Shown here: positions 8,120 through 16,737 of the stretch, in pieces
How positions within the stretch are numbered: position 1 is the stretch's first letter
Layout: each line of letters starts with the position of its first letter
From: Kineosporia rhizophila
GTDB taxonomy: Bacteria; Actinomycetota; Actinomycetes; Actinomycetales; Kineosporiaceae
DNA length: 64,000 bases
Direction of reading: 5' to 3'
NCBI RefSeq assembly: GCF_021277265.1
Contig: NZ_JAJSOH010000003.1
Span: 124,001 to 188,000 of the forward strand
The notes under the pieces: generated by a model
What the model was told of the DNA's origin: nothing
The model's database searches: none
Seen by the model: the letters and a program-made list of their open reading frames with translations, nothing else
Position numbers and translations under genes: made by a program

Positions 8120-9574
8120 CCGCACCCGGCAGGCCAGTTCGAGAGCGAAGCGGGTGTCCGGGTCGTCCAGGTCGAGCTTCAGTTCCTCGCGCACCCGCTT
8201 GAGCCGGTAGCCCACGGCGTTGGGGTGCAGGTTCAGCTCCCGCCCGGCGTGGGCCAGCGAGTTGCGGTGCGAGAGGTAGGAAAGCAGCGTCACCACCGAG
8301 GTGTGCGCCCGCTCGGGGCCCAGCGCGTCGAGCGGGTGCAGGATGTCGGCCAGCAGGCTGCGGCTGGTGGGTGAGGCGTACAGGTCCAGCAGGACCCGGC
8401 GCAGCCCGGTGACGTCGGTGAGCTCCACGCTGCCCAGACGTCCGGCCGCGACGGCCGACTCGGCGGCGATGCGGGCCTCGGCGGCCGAGGAGCGCAGACC
8501 GCCTGCGCCCAGCTGCGGGGTGCCCAGGCCGAGCGTGTAGGCCCACTCGGGACCGGCCAGGTTCTGCGCGTGGGCCTGCACCCGCTCGGCCACCTCGCGC
8601 AGCCGGCGCTGGTGGTCGCCGGCGCCGTGTTCCTCGGTGCAGACCAGGATCAGGTCGTCCTGCACGAAGGCCACGTGCCACATCTCCGGGCGTTCCTCGG
8701 CCAGTTGCAGGGCGAAGAGCTCCACGGCCGGCTGCACACTGCGCGGTGCCCGTGCCTCGGGTGTGAGCAGGCTGGTGGGCCGCAGCCAGCCGGCCGCGTG
8801 GGACAGCTGCAGGGGCAGGCCGAGCCGGGCCGCGCGGCCGACGAAGCCCTCCACCCGCGAGGACTCGGCCAGGATCAGCTCGACGATCAGGTCGGCCCGC
8901 GACTGGGTGGGCGCGAACCGGTGGCTGATCCGGCGCTGCGCCGCCCGGGACATCAGCGACGCGATCACCGGGCGGGCCACCGCCACCGCCGGGTCGAGCT
9001 CCGAGCCGGCCAGCCGGCCGATCGGCACCTCGCCCACGCACACCGCGTCGGTCGCCGACCACAGCACGTCCGGATCCTCGACCAGCACCAGGTCGGCACC
9101 CAGGGCGTGGTTGGCCGCGGCCAGGATGCTCTCCGGCGAGCCTTCGGCCGCCGCCTCGGAGGCCTTGGCGATGCCGTGCGAGGCCCGCATGATCGCCTCC
9201 GAGGCGCCCGCCGACAGCAGCCGGTCGACCGTCATCGCCAGCTCGGCGGGGCGCACCTTCGGGGCCGCGAAAACCGTTACGCCACCGCGTTCGGCCAGGA
9301 TTCGCGCGGTCGAGGGCAGCGACAGGCCGGTGGTGAACACCAGACCCGCCACCTCGCGCGCACTGGCCTGGCGCAGGGCCACGTCGAGGCGGTAGGGCGG
9401 CGGGGGAGTGTCGCCCGGGACGATCACCAAAGAACCGGCCGGCACGCTGCCCAGCCGCTCCAGCGTGGCCACCTCCACCCGCGCCACCACCCGGCCGCCG
9501 GCCGGGCCGGCGCTGAGCGTCAGGCCGAGACGTTCGGCCTGCGCGGCAAGATCGGCGATCGTCACTTGTGCCAT
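8096..9574 (-). CDS. PucR family transcriptional regulator
   Basis: A 492-residue regulator with a large N-terminal sensor part and a C-terminal PucR-type helix-turn-helix (NLHPNAVGYRLKRVREELKLDLDDPDTRFALELA). The first ~130 residues resemble the PucR N-terminal domain, and the middle has a GGDEF-like dimerisation region as in CdaR/PucR proteins. ATG 9574 is preferred because MAQVTIADL matches the usual protein start; a GTG at 9613 would add 13 atypical residues. It is divergent from the DUF917/HyuA/M20 operon and convergent with the importer operon, so it is the probable local activator of both (inference). PucR relatives sense purine or ureide metabolites and other small molecules. Confidence 0.88.
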   Translation of the reverse strand: MAQVTIADLAAQAERLGLTLSAGPAGGRVVARVEVATLERLGSVPAGSLVIVPGDTPPPPYRLDVALRQASAREVAGLVFTTGLSLPSTARILAERGGVTVFAAPKVRPAELAMTVDRLLSAGASEAIMRASHGIAKASEAAAEGSPESILAAANHALGADLVLVEDPDVLWSATDAVCVGEVPIGRLAGSELDPAVAVARPVIASLMSRAAQRRISHRFAPTQSRADLIVELILAESSRVEGFVGRAARLGLPLQLSHAAGWLRPTSLLTPEARAPRSVQPAVELFALQLAEERPEMWHVAFVQDDLILVCTEEHGAGDHQRRLREVAERVQAHAQNLAGPEWAYTLGLGTPQLGAGGLRSSAAEARIAAESAVAAGRLGSVELTDVTGLRRVLLDLYASPTSRSLLADILHPLDALGPERAHTSVVTLLSYLSHRNSLAHAGRELNLHPNAVGYRLKRVREELKLDLDDPDTRFALELACRVRLLGAGRR

Positions 9575-9648
9575 CGCCACAGTATGACCAGATTCTCTGG
9601 AGTGCCGGACCATAGGGCAGCGGTGCCAGTCTTCCTATCGTGATGCCC

Positions 9649-10731
9649 ATGCCCCCTACATCCCCAGCATTCGTCGCGGCCCCGGACGTCGCGGCCCTGG
9701 CCGCCGGTGCGGCGATCTTCGGCACCGGCGGCGGCGGGGCCGTGCACACCGCCCAGGTGGTGGCCGAGCAGGCGCTGCTCGAGAACGGCTCGGTGCCCCT
9801 GGTGACGGTCGACGACCTCGGCCCGGACGACCTGGTGATGCTGATGTCCGGCATCGGCGCCCCCACCGTCGGGATCGAGATGCTCTCCTCCCGCCACCAG
9901 ATCGACCTGCTCGTGCGCGAGGCCCAAACCGCCGCCGGGCGCCCCATCACCACCCTGATGGCGGCCGAGATCGGCGGCAGCAACGGCGTCGGCCCGGTCG
10001 GCTGGGCCTCCCGCCTGGGCCTGAAACTGCTCGACGCCGACGGCATGGGCCGGGCCTTCCCGAGCGCCGCCATGGTCTCGATGAACGTGGCCGGACTGCC
10101 CTGCGACTTCGCGATCCTCAGCGACGTGGTCGGCAACGTCTCGGTGATCAAGACCATCGACCTGCACTGGCTGGAGCGTCACGCCCGGGCCCTGACCGTG
10201 GCCAGCGGCTCCATCTGCCTGGGCGCGCACTACCCGATGACCGCCGAGACCGCCCGCGGGGCCGTGGTCGAGGGCACGGTGAGCGCCGCGATCCGGGTCG
10301 GGCACGCCCTGCTGTCCTCCTCCGACCCGGTCGCCGCGGTGGCCGCCGAGCTGGGCGGCTCGATCCTGCTCACCGGCAAGATCGCCGACCTGGACCGTCG
10401 CACCGAGGACGGATTCGCCCGCGGCTCGGTCACGATCGCCGGGACCGGCGCCGACCGCGGCCGCCTGCAGCGCCTGGAACTGCAGAACGAGAACCTGGTC
10501 GTCCTGGAGGACGGCGAGGTCCTGGTCAGCGTGCCGGACAACGTCACCGTGATCGACGCCGAGACCGGCCAGGCGATCACCACCGAGATGCTGCGCTACG
10601 GCCAGCGGGTGGCGGTGCTGGCCTGGGCCTGCGACCCGATCTGGCGCACCCCGCGCGGCCTGGAACTGGCCGGGCCGGGGGCCTTCGGCTACGACCTGAC
10701 CTATGTGCCCTTCAAGGAGGCCACCCGATGA
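9649..10731 (+). CDS. DUF917 family protein (S-methyl-thiohydantoin desulfurase-like)
   Basis: This roughly 360-residue protein has the DUF917 layout: a glycine-rich opening GAAIFGTGGGGAVHTA, TLMAAEIGGSNGVGP in the first half, and a C-terminal domain ending TPRGLELAGPGAFGYDL. Pfam links the N-terminal domain with thiohydantoin desulfuration, and members almost always sit beside hydantoinase/oxoprolinase genes, as here. GTG 9640, ATG 9643 and ATG 9649 are possible starts with no ribosome site. TATCGT at 9636 would place transcription start at about 9649, so leaderless translation is plausible. The stop overlaps the HyuA-like start (ATGA). Confidence 0.88.
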   Translation: MPPTSPAFVAAPDVAALAAGAAIFGTGGGGAVHTAQVVAEQALLENGSVPLVTVDDLGPDDLVMLMSGIGAPTVGIEMLSSRHQIDLLVREAQTAAGRPITTLMAAEIGGSNGVGPVGWASRLGLKLLDADGMGRAFPSAAMVSMNVAGLPCDFAILSDVVGNVSVIKTIDLHWLERHARALTVASGSICLGAHYPMTAETARGAVVEGTVSAAIRVGHALLSSSDPVAAVAAELGGSILLTGKIADLDRRTEDGFARGSVTIAGTGADRGRLQRLELQNENLVVLEDGEVLVSVPDNVTVIDAETGQAITTEMLRYGQRVAVLAWACDPIWRTPRGLELAGPGAFGYDLTYVPFKEATR

Positions 10732-12296
10732 ACCGCGACCTTTCCCTGGGCGTCGACGTGGGCGGCACGAACACCGACGCCGTCGTCATCGACGGCGCCG
10801 GCCAGGTACTCGCCTCGACGAAACGGGCCACCAGTGACGACGTCACCGGTGGCATCCGGGCCGCCATCGCGGCGGTGCTGGCCCAGCTGGGCGAGGAGCG
10901 CTCCCGGGTGTCGCGGGTGATGCTCGGCACCACGCACGCCACCAACGCCATCGTCGCCCGCCGGCACCTGGACCGGGTGGCCGCGATCCGGCTCGGGGCC
11001 CCGGCCGCCACCGAGTACCCGCCCCTGCTGGGCTGGCCGCAGGGCCTGGCCGACCTGGTCCTGGCCGGCTCGGCCATGGTCGGCGGCGGCCACATGGTCG
11101 ACGGCACCCCGATCGCCCCGCTCGACCGCGACGGCATCCGCCGATTCCTCGACCGGACCGAGGGTTTCGACGCGGTCGCGGTCACCGGCATCTTCAGCCC
11201 CTCCTCACCCGAGCAGGAACTCACGGTCGCCGAACTGGTGCGCGAGCACCGGGGCCCGGGCACCCGGGTGTTCCTGAGCCAGGACATCGGCCCGACCGGC
11301 CTGCTGGAGCGGGAGAACGCCACGGTGCTGAACGCGGCGCTGTACAGCGTGGCCCGCTCGGTCACCGAGGCCCTGGTCACCGTGGTGGCCGAGGAGGGGA
11401 TCGACGCGGTCACCTTCTTCGCCCAGAACGACGGCACCCTGATGTCACTGGACTACGCCGCCCAGTACCCGGTGCTGACCATCGGCTCCGGCCCGGCCAA
11501 CTCGATCCGCGGGGCCGCGCACCTGTCCGGCGCCGAGCACGCCATCGTGGTGGATGTCGGCGGCACCACCTCCGACCTGGGCGTGGTGGTCAACGGATTC
11601 CCGCGCGAGTCCACCCTGCCGCGCGAGATCGGCGGAGTGCGCACCAATTTCCGGATGCCCGACATCCTCAGCCTCGGAATCGGCGGCGGCACCACCGTCG
11701 ACCCGCAGACCGGCGCCGTCGGCCCCGGCTCGGTGGGCCACCGGATCACCACCGAGGCCCTGCTGTTCGGCGGCACCACCCCCACCCTCACCGACGCGGC
11801 CGCCCTGGCCGGCGCCGTGATCGACGGCCGCTCGCTGCCGGCCCAGTCCCGGGCCACCAGCAATCTGCTCAAGACCGCGCTCGAAGAGGCCCGCCAACAA
11901 CTTGAGGACGCCGTTGAGCGGCTTTCGCTCGGCCGGGCCGACCTGCCCCTCGTAGTGGTGGGCGGAGGCGGATTCCTGGTTCCCGACGACCTTCCCGGCG
12001 CCGGGCCGGTACTGCGGCCCGGACACGGTGACGTGGCCAACGCAGTCGGTGCAGCGATCTCGCTCGCCGGTGGCCGCGCCGACCAGATCAGCAGCCTGGA
12101 AGACCGGGAGGCCGCCGTGGCCCAGGCCTGTGAGGCCGCCGTGGCCAAGGCGATCCACGCCGGAGCGGACCCGCTCCAGGTCAGCGTGGTGGACATCCTC
12201 GAGACCCCGGTGACCTACACCGACCGCCCCACCGTGAAGGTGTCGGTCAAGGCGGCCGGGCCCCTGGCCCGCCTGGGTGAGAAGGCCGGCGCATGA
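10728..12296 (+). CDS. Hydantoinase/oxoprolinase family protein (HyuA-like)
   Basis: A 522-residue protein with both parts of the hydantoinase A family. The N-terminal ATPase-like domain has the phosphate loop GVDVGGTNTDAVVIDG. The hydantoinase A domain has IGSGPANSIRGA and VVDVGGTTSDLG. Family members hydrolyse 5-oxoproline, hydantoins or acetone-type substrates with ATP. This short form without a HyuB partner is the type paired with DUF917 proteins. It overlaps both neighbours by four bases and so lies in the middle of a three-gene coupled operon. The exact ring substrate is unknown. Confidence 0.9.
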   Translation: MNRDLSLGVDVGGTNTDAVVIDGAGQVLASTKRATSDDVTGGIRAAIAAVLAQLGEERSRVSRVMLGTTHATNAIVARRHLDRVAAIRLGAPAATEYPPLLGWPQGLADLVLAGSAMVGGGHMVDGTPIAPLDRDGIRRFLDRTEGFDAVAVTGIFSPSSPEQELTVAELVREHRGPGTRVFLSQDIGPTGLLERENATVLNAALYSVARSVTEALVTVVAEEGIDAVTFFAQNDGTLMSLDYAAQYPVLTIGSGPANSIRGAAHLSGAEHAIVVDVGGTTSDLGVVVNGFPRESTLPREIGGVRTNFRMPDILSLGIGGGTTVDPQTGAVGPGSVGHRITTEALLFGGTTPTLTDAAALAGAVIDGRSLPAQSRATSNLLKTALEEARQQLEDAVERLSLGRADLPLVVVGGGGFLVPDDLPGAGPVLRPGHGDVANAVGAAISLAGGRADQISSLEDREAAVAQACEAAVAKAIHAGADPLQVSVVDILETPVTYTDRPTVKVSVKAAGPLARLGEKAGA

Positions 12297-13438
12297 ACGA
12301 CCTCGTGCACCTGCGTCGCACCCTGCACCAGCAGCCCGAGGTCGGCCTGGACCTGCCCCGCACCCAGGCCACGATCATCGCCGCCCTGCAGGGGCTGGAC
12401 CTGGAGATCAGCACCGGAGAAGGACTCAGCTCGGTGACGGCCGTGCTGCGCGGCGGAAGCCCGGGCCCGGTGGTGCTTCTGCGCTCGGACATGGACGCCC
12501 TGCCGGTGGTCGAGGCCACCGGCCTGGACTTCGCCTCGACCAACGGGGCGATGCACGCCTGCGGCCACGACCTGCACATGGCCGGGCTCGTCGGAGCCGC
12601 CCGGATGCTGGCCGCCCGACGCGAAGAACTGCCCGGCACGGTCGTTTTCATGTTCCAGCCCGGCGAGGAGGGCTTCGCCGGAGGCCGCCTGATGCTCGAG
12701 GAAGGCGTGCTCGAGGCCGCCGGAGAACGACCGGTGGCGGCCTACGCCGTGCATGTGGACTGCGTGACGCCGGGAGGTCAGGCCGTCACCCGGCCGGGGC
12801 CGATGATGGCCAGCGCCAGTGCTCTCAAGGTGCGCGTGGCCGGAACCGGTGGCCACGCCGCCTTGCCGCACCACGCGGTCGATCCGGTGCCGGTGGCAGC
12901 CGAGATCGTCCTGGCTGTGCAGTCATTCGCTGCGCGGCGGCTGCCGGTGAGCGATCCCGCCGTGCTGTCGGTCACCCGCCTGCGGTCCGACTCGGTAGCG
13001 AGCAACGTCCTGGCCGGCTCGGTCGAACTGGAGGTGAACATCCGTGCGCTTTCGCGTGAGACCCTCACCAGCGTCCGTAAGCAGTTGCCCCTCTTGCTCA
13101 CCGCGATCGGCGAGGCCCACGGCTGCACCGTGGAGACGGAGTTCATCGACTCCTACCCGGTGACCGTCAACGACCCGGACGAAACCGCCCACGTGCTGGC
13201 CGTTCTGGACGAACTCTACGGCGACCAGGTGGTGCGCCTGCCGTTCCCGGGCATGGCCTCGGAAGACTTCGCCTATGTGCTGGAGCAGGTTCCGGGCACC
13301 CTGGTCTTCCTCGGCGTGGGCCCGGCAGACGGTGCCAGTGGGCCGATGCACTCCGACACAGCCACTTTCGACGACTCACGGCTGGAGGAACACGCGGCGC
13401 TGCTGGTGGAGTTGGCCTGGCGCCGTCTCACGCGTTGA
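12293..13438 (+). CDS. M20 family amidohydrolase
   Basis: A 381-residue metallopeptidase/amidohydrolase of the M20D type (hippurate, N-acetyl amino acid and IAA-amino acid hydrolases). Metal and catalytic motifs are RSDMDALPV, HACGHDLHM, FQPGEEGF and MASEDFAYV near residues 63, 87, 122 and 322. A dimerisation domain lies between them. It ends the DUF917-HyuA-M20 operon with an ATGA overlap. This order suggests desulfuration or activation, ring opening, then release of an amino acid from its N-acyl or N-carbamoyl form (inference). The stop abuts the convergent Uma2 gene without any gap. Confidence 0.88.
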   Translation: MNDLVHLRRTLHQQPEVGLDLPRTQATIIAALQGLDLEISTGEGLSSVTAVLRGGSPGPVVLLRSDMDALPVVEATGLDFASTNGAMHACGHDLHMAGLVGAARMLAARREELPGTVVFMFQPGEEGFAGGRLMLEEGVLEAAGERPVAAYAVHVDCVTPGGQAVTRPGPMMASASALKVRVAGTGGHAALPHHAVDPVPVAAEIVLAVQSFAARRLPVSDPAVLSVTRLRSDSVASNVLAGSVELEVNIRALSRETLTSVRKQLPLLLTAIGEAHGCTVETEFIDSYPVTVNDPDETAHVLAVLDELYGDQVVRLPFPGMASEDFAYVLEQVPGTLVFLGVGPADGASGPMHSDTATFDDSRLEEHAALLVELAWRRLTR

Positions 13439-13999
13439 CTACTGGGTGGAGGCGTCGACGTCCACGTCGGCCCAGACCTGGGTCCAGTCGATGCTGAGTC
13501 CATCCATGATGCGGCGGGCCCCTTCGCTGACCCTGGCCTCGGTCCAGCCGTTCTCGGTGCGCCGGTGAACCGAGACATGGCGCTGCCGGTGGTCCACGAA
13601 CAGGATCGTCTCGCAGGAGGGCAGGCCCTGGTAGGCGTAGAGACGTTCGGTGACGTCAAGAGGATCGTTGCTGGGGGACAGCACCTCCACCACCACCCGG
13701 GCGTCGTCCTCGAAGAGGCGATCGGCGGCGTCACCACAGCGGATGAGCAGGTCCGGGTAGTAGCCGGTGTCCCGGCTGGTGCGGATCTTCCGGTTCTGGA
13801 CGAAGACCCGGCCGGGGGTGCCCCGCAGATGCGGGCGAACCTGGTCGTAGAGGGCCTGCACGGTCAGGTCGTGCCGCTCACTGGCCCCGGCCATGAGGCG
13901 CACGCGTCCCCTGAGGAGCTCGTGACGTCGCCCTTCGTACACCTCTTCGAAGCGGACATACTCGTCCCAGGTCAGTAGGACGGGCCTGTCCTCAGACAC
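13439..13999 (-). CDS. Uma2 family (DUF820) putative nuclease
   Basis: A 186-residue protein of the Uma2/DUF820 family, a PD-(D/E)XK-like fold. The conserved core reads YYPDLLIRCG ... ARVVVEVLSPSN ... VTERLYAYQ, containing the Asp and the E-x-L of the putative active site and the K/R-x-x-x-Y motif. The start is GTG 13999 with no strong ribosome site. It lies 7 nt behind the DUF3616 gene on the same strand and is probably co-transcribed with it. The function of the family is not established; many copies are common in actinobacteria. Confidence 0.85.
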   Translation of the reverse strand: MSEDRPVLLTWDEYVRFEEVYEGRRHELLRGRVRLMAGASERHDLTVQALYDQVRPHLRGTPGRVFVQNRKIRTSRDTGYYPDLLIRCGDAADRLFEDDARVVVEVLSPSNDPLDVTERLYAYQGLPSCETILFVDHRQRHVSVHRRTENGWTEARVSEGARRIMDGLSIDWTQVWADVDVDASTQ

Positions 14000-14006
14000 G
14001 ACGAAG

Positions 14007-15101
14007 TCAGCCCTTCAGTGCCACCACGTCGGCGAGCACCCCGCCCGCGGTCATCCGCTCGGGGGCGGGGGAGTCGTAGACCACCAGCAGGTGGTCCTCG
14101 TCGAGCAGGGTGATGCCCTCGGCGTGGTCGGCGCCGTTGCCGTGCGGCAGCGACATCAGCGTCTCCAGTTCGTGGCCGCGCACCACGTCGGCGGCCTCCA
14201 CCACCATCCCGTTGCGCCAGCGGATCACCCGGATCGGGCCCGAGATGCTCATGCTCGGGCCGGCCAGGATCAGCAGGTCGTCGCCGTGCGGGCAGAGGTC
14301 GCGGATGCCCAGGCCGCCCAGGTCGAGGAAGTGCGTACGGTAGCGCTCACGCCCGCCCAGGGGAGCCAGGACGAGGCGGTGCTCGTCCTTGGGGTCGGTG
14401 ACGGGGCGGATCTCCAGGAGGGTGGCCCAGCCGCGTAGCACCGGCCCGCGCATACCCAGGTACAGCCGGTCACGGTGGGCAGCGATGCCCTCGATGTCTA
14501 CGCCGTTGTCCTTGCCGGGGATGCTCAGGAACGGCACCAGGTGCGGATCGTGCTCCTGCGCCAGCATCTCGGTGACTGAGTCGCCCCGTCCGCCCAGCAC
14601 CGCCGATGTCAGGCGCCGGTCGCCGTCGATCACCGTACGGGCGAGCGCCGGCCCACCGTCGGCGTCGGTGGTGACCGCCAGCCGCATCAGCGTGTAGCGG
14701 TTCTCCTCGCGCAGCACCTTGGCCAGCCGCTTACGGGCCTTCGCGTCGGGGTGCACGTCTTTGATCCGGCGCCGCTTCAGACTGTGCGAACCAACGGCCC
14801 ACAGCCAGTCGCCGCTTCGGGCCAGACCTTCGATGTCGGCCTCGTCCTCGGCGCCGGCCGGCAGGGGGACCAGATCGGCCAGGCGCACGGTGCGGTGCTC
14901 GTCGTAACGCTCCGGTCCGGTACCGGCGGGGATGGCGGTGAGCCGCTCCAGGGTGGCGGTCTCGTCTCCTGCCACCCACAGATGGCTACCGTCGGTGCGG
15001 ATGCCGGAGAGGTTGACGTGCGTGGTGGCGGCCTGCGCCGCGGAGTCGAACACCAGCTCGACCTGACGTTCGGGCAGCCGCCATTCGTCCATGCCGCTCA
15101 T
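14007..15101 (-). CDS. DUF3616 domain-containing protein
   Basis: This roughly 364-residue protein looks like a beta-propeller-type DUF3616 protein: LSGIRTDGSHLWVAGDETATLERL, DIEGLARSGDWLWAVGSHSLKRRR, DIEGIAAHRDRLYLGMRGPVLRGWA and HAEGITLLDEDHLLVVYD are evenly spaced repeats of the form 'EGI....LWV'. There is no signal peptide with the ATG 15101 start (ATG 15092 is also possible; a GTG at 15173 would add a non-family N-terminus). It is followed after 7 nt by the Uma2 gene. The biochemical role is unknown. Assignment to DUF3616 rests on recalled motif pattern. Confidence 0.75.
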   Translation of the reverse strand: MSGMDEWRLPERQVELVFDSAAQAATTHVNLSGIRTDGSHLWVAGDETATLERLTAIPAGTGPERYDEHRTVRLADLVPLPAGAEDEADIEGLARSGDWLWAVGSHSLKRRRIKDVHPDAKARKRLAKVLREENRYTLMRLAVTTDADGGPALARTVIDGDRRLTSAVLGGRGDSVTEMLAQEHDPHLVPFLSIPGKDNGVDIEGIAAHRDRLYLGMRGPVLRGWATLLEIRPVTDPKDEHRLVLAPLGGRERYRTHFLDLGGLGIRDLCPHGDDLLILAGPSMSISGPIRVIRWRNGMVVEAADVVRGHELETLMSLPHGNGADHAEGITLLDEDHLLVVYDSPAPERMTAGGVLADVVALKG

Positions 15102-15182
15102 CCTGGCACGCTGGGCCACGCTCCGTCCCAGGATGTGACGCACTGACCAGGGGCCGGAACGGCTCCCCGTCACCCGGACGGG

Positions 15183-16169
15183 TCAGCCCCCGGCAGCGAA
15201 GCGCCGGCGGTAGTCCGACGGACTCACGCCCAGATGCTTGCGGAACAAACTCCGCAGATGCGCAGCCGAACCGATCCCGGATCGGTGCGCAACCACGTCC
15301 ATAGTTGGTGCCCCCTGCTCGATCAGGCGACAGGCGAGCGCAACCCGCTGCGCCGTGAGCCAGCCCAGCGGGGTAGTGCCGATCTCGTCCCGGAACCGGC
15401 GGTGCAGCGTACCTACGCTCATCCGGCCCTCCCGGGCCAGATCCTCGACGCTGAGTTTGAGGTGCAGCCGTTCCAGAGCCCAATTGAGGACGCTCGCGAG
15501 CGGGCTTTCGGTGGCGGCGGGCAGGGGCTGCTCGACGAACTGCCGCTGCCCGCCGTCGCGAAAGGCGGCGAACACCAGCCGTCGGCCCACGTGGTTGGCC
15601 ACTTCGGTGCCGTAGTCGCGCCGCACGATGTGCAGGGAAAGGTCCAGCGCGGCGGCGCTACCGGCCGAGGTGAGCACGTCGCCGTCGTCGATGAAGAGCA
15701 CATCGGGCTCAAGCTGCACGTTAGGGAAGCGGGCCCGGAACTCGTCGGCCAGCTGCCAGTGCACCGCGGCGCGACGCCCCTCCAGCACGCCCGCCTCGGC
15801 CAGCGTGAACGCGCCGGTGCAGAGCCCGACCAGGTGGGCGCCGCGCTCGTGGGCCCGCCGGACGGCGGCCAGCACCGCGGGGCGGGAGGGGATGTCGACG
15901 TCGGGGCGGTTCGGCACGATGACCAGGTCAGCGTGCTCGACGTCGGCCAGGCGCCCGTCGGCCTGGACCCGGAACAGGCCGTCGCGCATGGTCACCGACC
16001 GGCCGGGGGTGACGATCGACAGGTCGTACAGGTTGTGCCCGATCTCCGGGCGCACCCGCTGCCCGAAGATCTCGCAGGCGCAACCCACCTCGAACGGGTT
16101 GGAATGCTCGTCGACGATCAGCGCGACCTTCGGCGGGTTCTGGGGGGTGGCGCAGGATCCTTGCGGCAT
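15183..16169 (-). CDS. GlxA/FtrA-type AraC family regulator
   Basis: A 328-residue regulator with an N-terminal DJ-1/PfpI (amidase-like) domain and a C-terminal AraC helix-turn-helix. The Cys elbow is LVGLCTGAFTLAEAGVL near residue 117. The AraC part carries LAREGRMSVGTLHRRFRDE and VAHRSGIGSAAHLRSLFRKHLGVSPSDYRRRF. Regulators of this type control amine, arginine or choline-related catabolism in other bacteria, but the ligand here is unknown. It is divergent from a small cupin gene, which is a plausible target. Confidence 0.9.
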   Translation of the reverse strand: MPQGSCATPQNPPKVALIVDEHSNPFEVGCACEIFGQRVRPEIGHNLYDLSIVTPGRSVTMRDGLFRVQADGRLADVEHADLVIVPNRPDVDIPSRPAVLAAVRRAHERGAHLVGLCTGAFTLAEAGVLEGRRAAVHWQLADEFRARFPNVQLEPDVLFIDDGDVLTSAGSAAALDLSLHIVRRDYGTEVANHVGRRLVFAAFRDGGQRQFVEQPLPAATESPLASVLNWALERLHLKLSVEDLAREGRMSVGTLHRRFRDEIGTTPLGWLTAQRVALACRLIEQGAPTMDVVAHRSGIGSAAHLRSLFRKHLGVSPSDYRRRFAAGG

Positions 16170-16247
16170 GCGTCATTTCTACCGCTGTTCGCCCCGGTCT
16201 GCCGATGCCACGATCGGTGCCTCGACACCAGGTGACGGAGGACGGCA

Positions 16248-16595
16248 ATGATCGAAAAGGTTTCGCTGACCGGGGTTGCGCACGAACTCGAGGAGTTCTG
16301 GTCGCAGCGGGTGGTCGGCGCGGGCAACGGCAACCTGTTCAAGGTGGCCAAGGGCACCGGCTCGACGAACTGGCACAGCCACCACGACCAGGACGAGACG
16401 TTCGTGATGCTCGAGGGCACCCTCATCGTGCAGTTGCGCGACGGCGACGTGGAACTCGGGCCGGGAGACCTGCTGGTGATCCCGCGAGGGGTGGAGCACT
16501 GCCCGAAAGCCGAGGGAGAGGCCCGGTTCCTGCTGGTCGGGCCGGAGATCACCTCGAACGCGGCCGGTGGCAGGCCGGACTGGAGCCGGCGCTGA
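16248..16595 (+). CDS. Small cupin domain protein
   Basis: A 115-residue single-domain cupin. Motif 1 is WHSHHDQDETFVMLEG (metal ligands His, His, Glu) and motif 2 is PGDLLVIPRGVEHCP with the final His. This matches mannose-6-phosphate-isomerase-like small cupins often used as binding or isomerising proteins. The start ATG 16248 has GGAGGA eight bases upstream. It is divergent from the GlxA-like regulator. Enzymatic activity cannot be stated from sequence. Confidence 0.88.
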   Translation: MIEKVSLTGVAHELEEFWSQRVVGAGNGNLFKVAKGTGSTNWHSHHDQDETFVMLEGTLIVQLRDGDVELGPGDLLVIPRGVEHCPKAEGEARFLLVGPEITSNAAGGRPDWSRR

Positions 16596-16656
16596 TCCCG
16601 GACATCATATTTGTCTCGCGTGGGGCTCATCGTTTCGTCAAGTGGGACTTTCGGCC

Positions 16657-16685
16657 TTGACCGACCATCCGCAATGCGGCAATTC
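16657..16685 (+). promoter_or_regulatory. Candidate promoter for the secreted beta-helix protein
   Basis: TTGACC (16657-16662) and CAATTC (16680-16685) with a 17-nt spacer, 52 nt before the GTG start. A 7-bp inverted repeat, 16691-16697 with 16720-16726, follows in the leader. Confidence 0.4.
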
Positions 16686-16737
16686 TCCCGAGTGAGCCTC
16701 CCTGAACGGCTCGTGTCACGCTCACTGAGGAGTACCT

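Noticed and set aside
9575..9648. Promoters in the PucR/DUF917 divergent gap
   Set aside because: TATCGT before 9649 is suggestive of a leaderless start, but there is no -35 match or inverted repeat to support a separate feature.
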